A stretch of 64,000 nt of DNA from Chitinophaga caeni (lineage in GTDB: Bacteria; Bacteroidota; Bacteroidia; Chitinophagales; Chitinophagaceae). Shown here one piece after another: positions 11,593 through 19,519 of the stretch. The stretch covers positions 1,380,001 through 1,444,000 of the forward strand of contig NZ_CP023777.1 in the NCBI RefSeq assembly GCF_002557795.1. Reading direction: 5' to 3'. Position 1 is the first letter of the stretch. Every line of letters begins with the position of its first letter. A program made the position numbers and the translations under genes. The notes under the pieces were generated by a model. That model saw only the letters and a list, made by a program, of their open reading frames with translations. It ran no database searches and had not been told where the DNA came from.

Positions 11593-13058
11593 AAGTTAGC
11601 CTCATGCGATAGTTCATCGGCAGTTGCCCTCCCGGCAAGAATCAGGGAATCGTATTTTTCAGTATTTTCTTCGATACGTTTGTATTGATATATAAAGATC
11701 TTCTTCTGTACAAGATTATATTTCTTTAATATCCTGTTGAATTTCTTCGATTTCCGGGAAATTTGCAAATGATCCGCTTCCTTTAATAAGCTTAGGTTTT
11801 CATCCCAATAGAAAATTCCATATTCCTTAATTTGACGTAATTGCTGTTCCTTGGTATAAGTAGAAGGAAGATTATAAATGCTGAAAGCCAGCTGCCGGTT
11901 ACGATCGATAGTATCCAAAATTTCCTGGTACCGGAAAATATCGCGGTTCATATTTTGATAGGCGAACACAGAGGTTCCCAAACCACCGATCATAACCAGG
12001 AAAAAAGTTACTTGCTGTAGACGCCTCCAAGTTGGGTGTAGTAGGGATGGGTAATATAACCAGCCAAGGATAAAACCCGCTAATAATCCCCCGATATGTG
12101 AAGCATGATCGATATTAGAATTATTTTTTAAGCTGAGTAATAATTGGATGCCAACGAGGATCCCGATCGATATAAATAGATTTTTCCTTTCCCTCGGTTC
12201 TAATAATTTTTGCGTAGTGATTGCCAATATTACGCCGTATAAACCTAGGATCGCGCCTGAAGCTCCCGCGGAAACAATGAAATCGTTCCACCAAACACTT
12301 GCCAGGCTTGCCGAGAGCCCGCATAATATATATGTTAATAAGAAACGCCTGCTTCCAAGGAAAGATTCGAGGTATAAACCTGCCACCATTAGGAAATACA
12401 TATTAAAAAACAGGTGTAGCACATCGAAATGCACGAACAGGCAAGTCACCAAGCGGTAAGCTTGACCGCGTAACGTACTGGGCTTGTAATTGGCAAAAAA
12501 TTGTAAGTCGAATGGGTTTACGGCATTGGAATCATAACTATTAAGGGTAATGAGTACAAAGAAAAAGACATTTAAAGCTATTAATATCGGCGTAACGTAA
12601 TAACCCTTTACAGGGAGGAAAACGGATAGAAAATTCTTAATTACTTTCCGCTTCCTAGTCAAATGCAAAGTGCCGGTATGTTCCTTGTTAATCTCTTCGA
12701 ACTGCTTTATATATTGCCCGTGTTGCCAGGCGTAATGATCGGGGTTCGTACTGGCGGCGATTGATTGGATGAGGCTTGTCAGCTCTTGTAAGTTCTGTTT
12801 ATTTTTCCCGAAATCTATTACTTGGGCACCGGTGCATTGGCTGCGGATAATGGCATGATCATCAAACATTTGCACCGTGATCTGCTCGTTCCAAGATTTC
12901 CAACTAAAGTGGGTAAAGGCAATAATATATTGCTCGTTAGCAAAACTGATATCCCAGTTCAGGCTTTCGAGGGCCATGCAAGTGTAGGTGAAGAATTGAC
13001 TCCGAGAAACCTGGTCGTAGGCGAAAGGAGTAGATCGCCCCGGGGGAAATCCGATCAT
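11589..13058 (-). CDS. Rhomboid-family intramembrane serine protease
   Basis: A 489-residue membrane protein. Residues 1-140 are a soluble N-terminal domain. Six or more transmembrane helices run from about 150 to 365. Catalytic serine S267 sits in GASGAILG and catalytic histidine H321 in DHASHIGG. H215-x3-N219 (HLFFN) supplies the oxyanion-side residues. The family cleaves transmembrane substrates in the bilayer. The C-terminal about 120 residues are soluble and charged. The reverse-strand ATG at 13058 fits, with no nearby alternative. Confidence 0.93.
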   Translation of the reverse strand: MIGFPPGRSTPFAYDQVSRSQFFTYTCMALESLNWDISFANEQYIIAFTHFSWKSWNEQITVQMFDDHAIIRSQCTGAQVIDFGKNKQNLQELTSLIQSIAASTNPDHYAWQHGQYIKQFEEINKEHTGTLHLTRKRKVIKNFLSVFLPVKGYYVTPILIALNVFFFVLITLNSYDSNAVNPFDLQFFANYKPSTLRGQAYRLVTCLFVHFDVLHLFFNMYFLMVAGLYLESFLGSRRFLLTYILCGLSASLASVWWNDFIVSAGASGAILGLYGVILAITTQKLLEPRERKNLFISIGILVGIQLLLSLKNNSNIDHASHIGGLLAGFILGWLYYPSLLHPTWRRLQQVTFFLVMIGGLGTSVFAYQNMNRDIFRYQEILDTIDRNRQLAFSIYNLPSTYTKEQQLRQIKEYGIFYWDENLSLLKEADHLQISRKSKKFNRILKKYNLVQKKIFIYQYKRIEENTEKYDSLILAGRATADELSHEANF

Positions 13059-13142
13059 CCTGGTGAGTTACTAGTTTGATGTAATTTAATTATTGCTGCC
13101 ACATTTTGCAAAAAGCTGTTCTACTTTTAACAAAACCTATTG

Positions 13143-13176
13143 GCGAAGAAGAAAGGCCGACCTGGTGGTCGACCTT
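13143..13176 (-). terminator. Terminator after ricT
   Basis: On the minus strand, a 10-bp stem AAGGTCGACC / GGTCGGCCTT with an ACCA loop, then TCTTCTTC. It lies just after the ricT stop. Confidence 0.75.
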
Positions 13177-13182
13177 AAATTC

Positions 13183-14577
13183 CTATTTTTGATCCTGCTG
13201 CGGTTTCTGAGGTCTTGGTTTATTCCTCGGTTGCGGCCGGTTGGATGATTTATTACTTTTTACGTGATGTTCCTTGGCAGCGGCTTGCTTATTGCCTTGA
13301 TCTTGCGGTTTACCCTGCTTTTGATCTGGCCTCGCATGCTTGGGCTGCTGTGATGGCTTGGGCCCTTTGGGTTGATTTTTATTTGGAGTGCCATGCTGCT
13401 GTTTATGCTGTTGAGCATTCGACTGTTTTACTCCTTGCTTGCCTTTTTCTTTCTCTTTGTTCTTTTGCTTCCTTTTGTGGGAAGTTTTCTCCAAAGAGCG
13501 CAAGCTGATTTGTCCCACTACGTCTACGAAACCAAGATCGATTTCCTTCGGTTTGGAGGCAACGATTTCAACGGCTTTTAATTCATCCGGCTTAATACCT
13601 TGACGGTTTTGCTTCTGAATTTCCTTGACCCTATCAATCGTTAGCGGGTATTGTTTATTGCTATTATCGAAAGAATACCACATGAGATTCTTGAAGATAT
13701 CCCTTTTCTGGAGGCTGGCAGTTCCAGAAGCCGTTTCGATGGTTTCGGCATCGTCGGGGAAATCTTTCAGGGCATCGAGGTAGGTGTCGAGTTCGTAGTT
13801 CAAGCAGCATTTCAGGCGACCACATTGACCGGACAATTTTGCCTGGTTAATGGAGAGGTTTTGGTAACGGGCAGCGGTGGTATTAACAGATTTAAAATCG
13901 GATAACCAGGTGCTACAGCACAATTCGCGGCCGCAGCTACCGATGCCACCAACTTTTCCAGCTTCTTGGCGGGCGCCGATCTGGCGCATTTCCACTTTTA
14001 CTTTAAATTCGGAAGCGTAAACCTTGATAAGTTCGCGGAAATCGACACGATCATCCGCCGTATAAAAGAAAGTCGCTTTTCGGCCATCCGCTTGAATTTC
14101 TACCTCTGTGAGTTTCATTTCCAAACCGAGGTTGCGGGCAAGTGCCCTTGCCTTGATTAGCGCTTCTTTTTCGCGGGCCTTGTTATCAGACATCCGGTTG
14201 AGGTCGTCATTTGAAGCCCTGCGTAAGATCTTTTTTACTTCGGGGGTGTCTTCTACCCGGCGTTTTTTCATCTGGAGTTTCACCAATTCGCCGGTTAAAT
14301 TGACCATTCCTACATCAAAACCGCTAACTCCTTCCACAGTGACCATCTCGCCTTTATCGAACATTTGCTTGGTAACATTGCGAAAGAAATCTTTTCTACT
14401 TCCGTTATTAAAACTTACTTCTATGATATCAAATGGTGCTAAACTATCGCCCAGGGGAATATTCGCCAACCAATCAAATACGTTTAAACGGTTACAACCG
14501 CCCGTATCGCATCCTCCATTGCTCTTACATCCTTTTGGCTTCCCACTCGCACCTGTACCACATCCGGCACAAGCCAT
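13183..14577 (-). CDS. ricT: RicT/YaaT-like PSP1-domain protein
   Basis: A 464-residue protein. An N-terminal Cys/Gly-rich tag (several Cys in the first 30 residues) is followed by the PSP1 domain, about 45-300, with the conserved Cys pairs CGRELCC and CGRLKCC. In Bacillus, RicT is part of the RicAFT iron-sulfur complex that influences RNA processing through RNase Y; partners are not visible here. The last about 110 residues are a low-complexity Lys/Gln/Pro tail typical of Bacteroidota versions. It lies directly downstream of holB, the same neighbour order as holB-yaaT in Firmicutes, which supports the call. Confidence 0.9.
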   Translation of the reverse strand: MACAGCGTGASGKPKGCKSNGGCDTGGCNRLNVFDWLANIPLGDSLAPFDIIEVSFNNGSRKDFFRNVTKQMFDKGEMVTVEGVSGFDVGMVNLTGELVKLQMKKRRVEDTPEVKKILRRASNDDLNRMSDNKAREKEALIKARALARNLGLEMKLTEVEIQADGRKATFFYTADDRVDFRELIKVYASEFKVKVEMRQIGARQEAGKVGGIGSCGRELCCSTWLSDFKSVNTTAARYQNLSINQAKLSGQCGRLKCCLNYELDTYLDALKDFPDDAETIETASGTASLQKRDIFKNLMWYSFDNSNKQYPLTIDRVKEIQKQNRQGIKPDELKAVEIVASKPKEIDLGFVDVVGQISLRSLEKTSHKRKQKNKEKEKGKQGVKQSNAQQHKQQHGTPNKNQPKGPKPSQQPKHARPDQKQGKPQDQGNKQAAAKEHHVKSNKSSNRPQPRNKPRPQKPQQDQK

Positions 14578-14781
14578 ATTATAATTAATTTAAATAAATG
14601 ATTAAAATAAATTCCTGTCCACACATTACCACTCCACTATATATTGCCAGGTATTACCGGGCGAAACTAAGATACTGAATAATTTTTAACATTGCAGACT
14701 TAGGGATAATAGTAAGCAAAGGTACGTTAAAAATTGCCAGCTTGGGGGGATTATTCCGCTAGCCCAGCCTATAATTCAATA

Positions 14782-15924
14782 TTAAGCGCTTATCGGTAAA
14801 GGCATTTGTTTGAAGATATACTGCAATTTGATGGAGAGGGCATGAAATAAAATCTTGCCATTTGCATTTCTCTCGATATGGTAATATGCATCATCTAGGA
14901 TTTGCATAATCTGTTCAACTTGTTGAATATTAGCCAATTTTTGCAATTTTTGTGCAAAATCCACTTCTTCGGGGGAGAATCCTAGTTGCCCGGCATCCAT
15001 AAATTGTAAACGGATAGTATGTTCAAGGACATTGATAAAATACCGCAAAAATTGTTTCTGGTTTTCCCGGCCGATTTTTGCACTGGAAATCATCTCGACC
15101 CATTCTTGCTGGGCTTGCCTATTCTGTAGGAAGATGCAATTGAGCCATGCCCTTAACATTTCATGGTAATCGCTATCAGTATGCTGCAATAAATACAGCG
15201 CTTCCCGGTAGTTGCCCGAAGCTATCGTGGCTACTTGGCGGGCCCTTTGTTCATTGGCCCCGTTTCTTTCAATTAACGCTTCCTTTATATCATTAACCGG
15301 TAAAGGATTGATGCGGATCAATTGCAGCCTGGATAGTATAGTGGCCAGGATCTGCTCCTGGTTTTCGGCCACGAGGATAAAAATCGTATTTGCCGGCGGC
15401 TCTTCGATTAGTTTCAGCAGGCGGTTGCCTTCGTTCCCGAGATATTCGGGCATCCACATCAATAGTATTTTAAATTCGCTTTCAAAACTTTTGAGGTTAA
15501 GCTTTCGGATAATATCTTGGCATTCGTGCGCCGTAATATTACCCTGCTTATTTTCGGCGCCGATGAATTGCAACCAATCGTAAGTGCTACCGTAAGGTTG
15601 TTGCGCGATAAATTCCCGCCATTCTGCAACATAGTCTGTACTTAATGGTTTGTCCCCGGCTTTCCTGGGAATAACGGGATAGGAAAAATGTATATCCGGA
15701 TGGATGTATTGCCGCGCTTTTATACAGGCGGAACATTTTCCACAAGCGTCGGTTTCCTGCTTGTTTTCACACACCAAAAATTGCGTGAAAGCTAGCGCCA
15801 AGGCTAAGCCCCCGGCACCCTGCGGCGCAAGAAATAACATGGCATGGCTCGTGCGCTGGTTGGTAACAGCGCTGAGTAGCTGGTGTTTTACGTTTTGTTG
15901 ACCTATAACCTGTGAAAATAACAT
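14782..15924 (-). CDS. holB: DNA polymerase III delta' subunit
   Basis: A 380-residue AAA+ clamp-loader subunit. The P-loop region reads APQGAGGLA, lacking the Lys of a functional Walker A, as expected for delta', which does not hydrolyse ATP. A four-Cys zinc module follows (CENKQETDACGKCSACIKA). Sensor and lid segments include LKLIEEPPANTIFILVAE and ATILSRLQLIRINPL, the SRC-like motif here being SRL. It is the stator of the clamp loader that places the sliding clamp on DNA. The ricT gene follows about 200 bases downstream. Confidence 0.93.
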   Translation of the reverse strand: MLFSQVIGQQNVKHQLLSAVTNQRTSHAMLFLAPQGAGGLALALAFTQFLVCENKQETDACGKCSACIKARQYIHPDIHFSYPVIPRKAGDKPLSTDYVAEWREFIAQQPYGSTYDWLQFIGAENKQGNITAHECQDIIRKLNLKSFESEFKILLMWMPEYLGNEGNRLLKLIEEPPANTIFILVAENQEQILATILSRLQLIRINPLPVNDIKEALIERNGANEQRARQVATIASGNYREALYLLQHTDSDYHEMLRAWLNCIFLQNRQAQQEWVEMISSAKIGRENQKQFLRYFINVLEHTIRLQFMDAGQLGFSPEEVDFAQKLQKLANIQQVEQIMQILDDAYYHIERNANGKILFHALSIKLQYIFKQMPLPISA

Positions 15925-15963
15925 CTGTTGAGAACTCCCATTTTTTCCAGGTGTGAAAATAAG

Positions 15964-16497
15964 TTATTTGAAGGAGAGGAAACAAACTTTGGAGAATTTT
16001 CCCCGCGCTTCGTATTCAGGTTGGCTGGTTTTGACATAAAACTCCCCGGTTATCAGTAATTTATTTTCATTGATCGATGAAATGGTAATAGATGCGGTGT
16101 CACTTTGAGCGTATTCATAGTGATCTTCGTTATACTTACCGACGCTTACCAATGGCTGGGTTATTAGCGACGATTTATTATAAGTATATAAATTATATCT
16201 CAATTTATTCTCTAGGAAGCTGCTATCAATCGTAGTATGAACATCTTTAATATTAAATATTATTTTATACTCTTTGTCGATAGCGGCAAGTGTAAATAAC
16301 TTGAAATCTTCACCCATCGAGCTGGAACGTTGCAGCGTACTATGGAGTACGGATAAGTCTGTACTATCCCCATTCAAAAACATATACATGGAAGCATATT
16401 GACAATTATCATCGACATATACATCTTTGTCACATTGAGTACAAAAGAGTAAGATACCGCATAGGATCACGGTATTCAGAACATGCATTCGGAACAT
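15964..16497 (-). CDS. Hypothetical lipoprotein (177 aa)
   Basis: The signal peptide ends in a lipobox-like LLFCTQC, so this is probably a lipid-anchored periplasmic or outer-membrane protein. The mature part is beta-rich with many Ser, Thr and Tyr. Its second half (SDTASITISSINENKLLITGEF) resembles the small DUF6252-like lipoproteins of Bacteroidota, but I cannot confirm this. A second ATG at 16488 also leaves a good signal peptide. It ends 39 bases upstream of the holB start and could be read through into it. Confidence 0.62.
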   Translation of the reverse strand: MFRMHVLNTVILCGILLFCTQCDKDVYVDDNCQYASMYMFLNGDSTDLSVLHSTLQRSSSMGEDFKLFTLAAIDKEYKIIFNIKDVHTTIDSSFLENKLRYNLYTYNKSSLITQPLVSVGKYNEDHYEYAQSDTASITISSINENKLLITGEFYVKTSQPEYEARGKFSKVCFLSFK

Positions 16498-16663
16498 AAC
16501 TGGTTTGGTTTAATGTAAAAAAATTACATTATAAATTTTCAGCGTATAGAATAAATTGGATTACAAAAAGAAGGATTTGGGGCCCTTGATATGAGCTGGA
16601 GCGAAAGTACTCGTTTTTAATTAATTATTATAATGATCCGGGAAAAGTTTAAGAGAACTTAAT

Positions 16664-16690
16664 AAAAAAAACCGTCCCAAGGAACGGTTT
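16664..16690 (-). terminator. Terminator after the peroxidase gene
   Basis: AAACCGT / ACGGTTT stem with an 8-base loop. The plus strand to its left is A-rich, giving a T run in the minus direction. Confidence 0.8.
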
Positions 16691-16714
16691 CTTGATATGA
16701 CAAAAACATACTCT

Positions 16715-17245
16715 TTATTTTTTTTCAATCGCTGCAATTACTTCGGGAGAGTTTACCGAAGTTTTAGGTTTGAATACAGCGATTAAGTTGCCTTTTTCAT
16801 CAACCAAGTATTTTTGAAAATTCCAGGTAACCTCCGTTGGAGTAAACCCTTTTTCCTTGCTTTGCTCGATCAGCCATTTATAAAGGGGATGAATATCAGC
16901 GCCTTTTACCGAGATTTTTGCTGCCATCGGAAATGTAACAGCATATTGCTTGGTGCAAAATTCTTTTATCTCGGCATTGCTGCCCGGTTCTTGGCTCCCG
17001 AAATTATTAGCCGGGAAACCGATAATAACCAAGGATGATTTATATTTTTTATATAAAGCCTCCAATTCTGCATATTGCGGCGTATTCCCACAAAGCGAGG
17101 CCGTATTGACGATCAATATTTTTTTGCCTTTATAACTGGAAAGGTCGATTTTATTGCCATCAATACCTGCAACCTTGAAATCGTAAATATTTGAAAATGC
17201 TGTAGTCATGGAAAGCACAGCGGACAGTACCCATAATTTTAACAT
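16715..17245 (-). CDS. Glutathione peroxidase-family protein
   Basis: A 176-residue thiol peroxidase with an N-terminal hydrophobic signal (cleavage near TTAFS), so probably periplasmic. Catalytic Cys52 lies in NTASLCGNTPQY. Gln85 is in FPANNFGSQEPG, and Trp141-Asn142 in VTWNFQKYLVD complete the Cys/Gln/Trp/Asn tetrad of the family. Cys rather than selenocysteine is normal in bacteria; most such enzymes use thioredoxin rather than glutathione. It reduces hydrogen peroxide and lipid peroxides. Confidence 0.93.
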   Translation of the reverse strand: MLKLWVLSAVLSMTTAFSNIYDFKVAGIDGNKIDLSSYKGKKILIVNTASLCGNTPQYAELEALYKKYKSSLVIIGFPANNFGSQEPGSNAEIKEFCTKQYAVTFPMAAKISVKGADIHPLYKWLIEQSKEKGFTPTEVTWNFQKYLVDEKGNLIAVFKPKTSVNSPEVIAAIEKK

Positions 17246-17286
17246 GGTATAATAGTTTTATCTCCGAATTTACGAAACTTGGCAGA

Positions 17287-17910
17287 CTATTTCCCTTGCT
17301 GTAAATAATTTTCTAATGGTAAACGGTTAGTCAGCGAGCGGGCGAGGGTCATCTCATCGGCATATTCCAATTCCCCGCCAAAAGCGATTCCCCTGGCTAT
17401 CGTCGTAACCTTTACGGGGTAGTCTTTCAATTTTTTGGAGATGTAATATATCGTGGTGTCGCCTTCTATAGTTGGACTAACAGCCATAATAACTTCCTTG
17501 ATCTCATCCGCCTTTACACGTTCAACGAGACTGTAAATGTTTAGTTGGTCGGGGCCGATGCCGTCGATCGGGGAGATGATGCCCCCCAGTACATGGTATT
17601 TCCCGTTAAACTGTTGGGTATTCTCGATTGCCATTACATCGCGGATGCTTTCCACCACGCAAACAATGCCGTTATTTCGGGAAGGCGCCTTGCAGATGGA
17701 ACAAACCTCTTCATCACTTACATTATGACAATATTTACAAAATTGTATCTGCTTGCGCATGCGTGTAATTGCCTCACCGAAGTTTTCCACTTGTCCCGGT
17801 TCCTGCTTCAAAAGGTGCAGCACTAGGCGCAAAGCCGTTTTCTTGCCGATCCCGGGCAATTTTGCAAATTCATTGACTGCATTTTCAATTAAAGCGGATG
17901 AGAATACCAT
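17287..17910 (-). CDS. recR: Recombination mediator RecR
   Basis: A 207-residue protein. An N-terminal helix-hairpin-helix (FAKLPGIGKKTALRLVLHLL) is followed by a zinc finger with C58, C61, C70 and C73, and then a TOPRIM domain with CVVESIRDVMAIE. The C-terminal segment LEYADEMTLARSLTNR closes the fold. RecR works with RecO and RecF to load RecA at gaps. A minus-strand TAACTTTG box lies only 4 bases before the start codon (see findings), which suggests a leaderless or near-leaderless transcript. Confidence 0.96.
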   Translation of the reverse strand: MVFSSALIENAVNEFAKLPGIGKKTALRLVLHLLKQEPGQVENFGEAITRMRKQIQFCKYCHNVSDEEVCSICKAPSRNNGIVCVVESIRDVMAIENTQQFNGKYHVLGGIISPIDGIGPDQLNIYSLVERVKADEIKEVIMAVSPTIEGDTTIYYISKKLKDYPVKVTTIARGIAFGGELEYADEMTLARSLTNRLPLENYLQQGK

Positions 17911-17914
17911 AATG

Positions 17915-17922
17915 CAAAGTTA
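17915..17922 (-). promoter_or_regulatory. -7 box of the recR promoter
   Basis: On the minus strand this reads TAACTTTG, an exact match to the Bacteroidota TAnnTTTG element, 4 bases from the recR ATG. No good -33 TTG is seen at 17-23 bases, so the call rests on the -7 box alone. Confidence 0.5.
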
Positions 17923-17990
17923 ATCAATTGTAATATGCTATAAATGCAGTTCCAATGGCTATTTGATAGAAATAAAGTCGAGCGAATGGA

Positions 17991-19451
17991 TTATAACGAG
18001 AATGTTTCCGGCATCATCCAATTCGCCTTAATATTAATTTTTTTAGGGAAAGCAACGACCCGTTCCGGCTGTTTTCTCGGTGAAATATAATACGAACCCG
18101 TATCCCAAATGCCGTTTCCATTCTGATCGAATAGAATCCGTATTTCATATTCTGCGGGATTGATCAGTTCTTGCTTCCAGGTTCCCCCGGTGATGTCACC
18201 TGAATATGCCACCTTTTTATCAGCGACCAATTGCATGATGAGCCGCAAACTGGTATCGGCATTTAAAATATTCCGTGTTTCATCGGATATCTCAAGTTTT
18301 CCTATGAAAATTCCGTAATCCGTCTTCGTCTTGGCAGAGAAATTTAAGGTATCGGCCTTCGCGGTTGTTTGTCCGAGCGTGTCGGTAGCAAAGCCTTTTG
18401 GCAAAATTAGCCGGTATGGACGACCTTCCTTCCAATCGTACAGGATAGACAACCTTGTACCCGTACTATCAAACAAAGTCCTGAAAGGAACTGTACGCAG
18501 GGTAGTATCTTCTGCGAGTGTCATCCTGCTACTGTCTACCATCGAAAGGTCCGCGATCGGGATAGAGAATTTCAAGTGAAAGGTATCATTCAGCTCTTGT
18601 TTGCCCTGGCTAAGATTATTGCTAACGGTGAGTTTCGGTTTTTTGGCCTTCTTATCGTTGCTTTCTTCTTCTTCGAGTAGGGGGGCAACATAAGGTTGGG
18701 TGGTATCATAGGCTTTGAACAATAAAAGCTGTACATCCTCTACATTTTCAGATAGGATAGAAATCGTGCTATCCAAAAATGCGATGGGTTCTTCCATGGA
18801 TGAATATTGCAAGTTCCTATCCTCTTCCTTGATGGCAAACATTTTATAAGTGCCGGGTGCTAGATTTCGGAAATGGAAACTGCCGTCACCTTTTGTTTTG
18901 GCAAGGTATTGAGGTTTTTCCTTCGATACTACGGAATCCTCCAAGTTAGTATATAGCATAACTGCTACGTTACTATCCGCCAAGCCTGTTTCCGCTACCT
19001 TGAGCATTCCTTTAATTTCTAATGAATCCAGGTAATCGCCGGTTGAAACTACGTACTGGAAATCTTTGACGGGGTTTCTTTCGTTCACATCCCTGATAGC
19101 GTCATCAAAATTGAATGTATAAGTAGTATTAGGTTTAAGTGTATCTTTTATATTAATCGTAACCGTTCTGAACTTGGCAGTTACTACCGGGGTTCTTTTT
19201 AAGGTCGGGGAAACGATCAATTTTTCCAAGACATTATCCAGTTCAACATACTCGTTAAAATAAAAAGTTACCCTGTGGCTATTAAAATGCAAGGAAGAAT
19301 CCTTCGGGGTTGCGCTCACAAACACGGGTGGAATCGTGTCGCGCGGACCACCACCCGGGGGCACAATATTGGCACAATTTGAAAAATATATGACAATAAA
19401 AAATAATATAGTTATTGGTAAAAACTTTCTTAATTGATACAGATTTCCCAT
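17991..19451 (-). CDS. Ig-like-domain lipoprotein
   Basis: About 486 residues. A signal peptide ends in a lipobox (VIYFSNC), followed by ANIVPPGGGPRDTIPP, a signature of Bacteroidota lipoproteins with an N-terminal SbsA-type Ig-like domain. A second module contains an SDNVAV/FHFRNLAPGTYKMFAIKEED stretch typical of CarboxypepD-like carrier folds. Function unknown; probably a surface or periplasmic scaffold. I prefer the ATG at 19451 to one 24 bases upstream, because a TAnnTTTG box on the minus strand at 19473-19480 would place transcription start just before it. Confidence 0.82.
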   Translation of the reverse strand: MGNLYQLRKFLPITILFFIVIYFSNCANIVPPGGGPRDTIPPVFVSATPKDSSLHFNSHRVTFYFNEYVELDNVLEKLIVSPTLKRTPVVTAKFRTVTINIKDTLKPNTTYTFNFDDAIRDVNERNPVKDFQYVVSTGDYLDSLEIKGMLKVAETGLADSNVAVMLYTNLEDSVVSKEKPQYLAKTKGDGSFHFRNLAPGTYKMFAIKEEDRNLQYSSMEEPIAFLDSTISILSENVEDVQLLLFKAYDTTQPYVAPLLEEEESNDKKAKKPKLTVSNNLSQGKQELNDTFHLKFSIPIADLSMVDSSRMTLAEDTTLRTVPFRTLFDSTGTRLSILYDWKEGRPYRLILPKGFATDTLGQTTAKADTLNFSAKTKTDYGIFIGKLEISDETRNILNADTSLRLIMQLVADKKVAYSGDITGGTWKQELINPAEYEIRILFDQNGNGIWDTGSYYISPRKQPERVVAFPKKINIKANWMMPETFSL

Positions 19452-19472
19452 CCTTCGTAAAATAAAGTATTG

Positions 19473-19480
19473 CAAACTTA
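19473..19480 (-). promoter_or_regulatory. -7 box of the Ig-like lipoprotein promoter
   Basis: Reads TAAGTTTG on the minus strand, matching TAnnTTTG, about 20 bases before the preferred ATG. No clear -33 element is seen. Confidence 0.45.
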
Positions 19481-19519
19481 GAACATTCTATGAAATAGGC
19501 TATTGAAATGGCAATTTTC

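Noticed and set aside
17287..19475. Possible fusion of recR and the Ig-like lipoprotein gene
   Set aside because: Both have clean starts and stops with their own upstream boxes.
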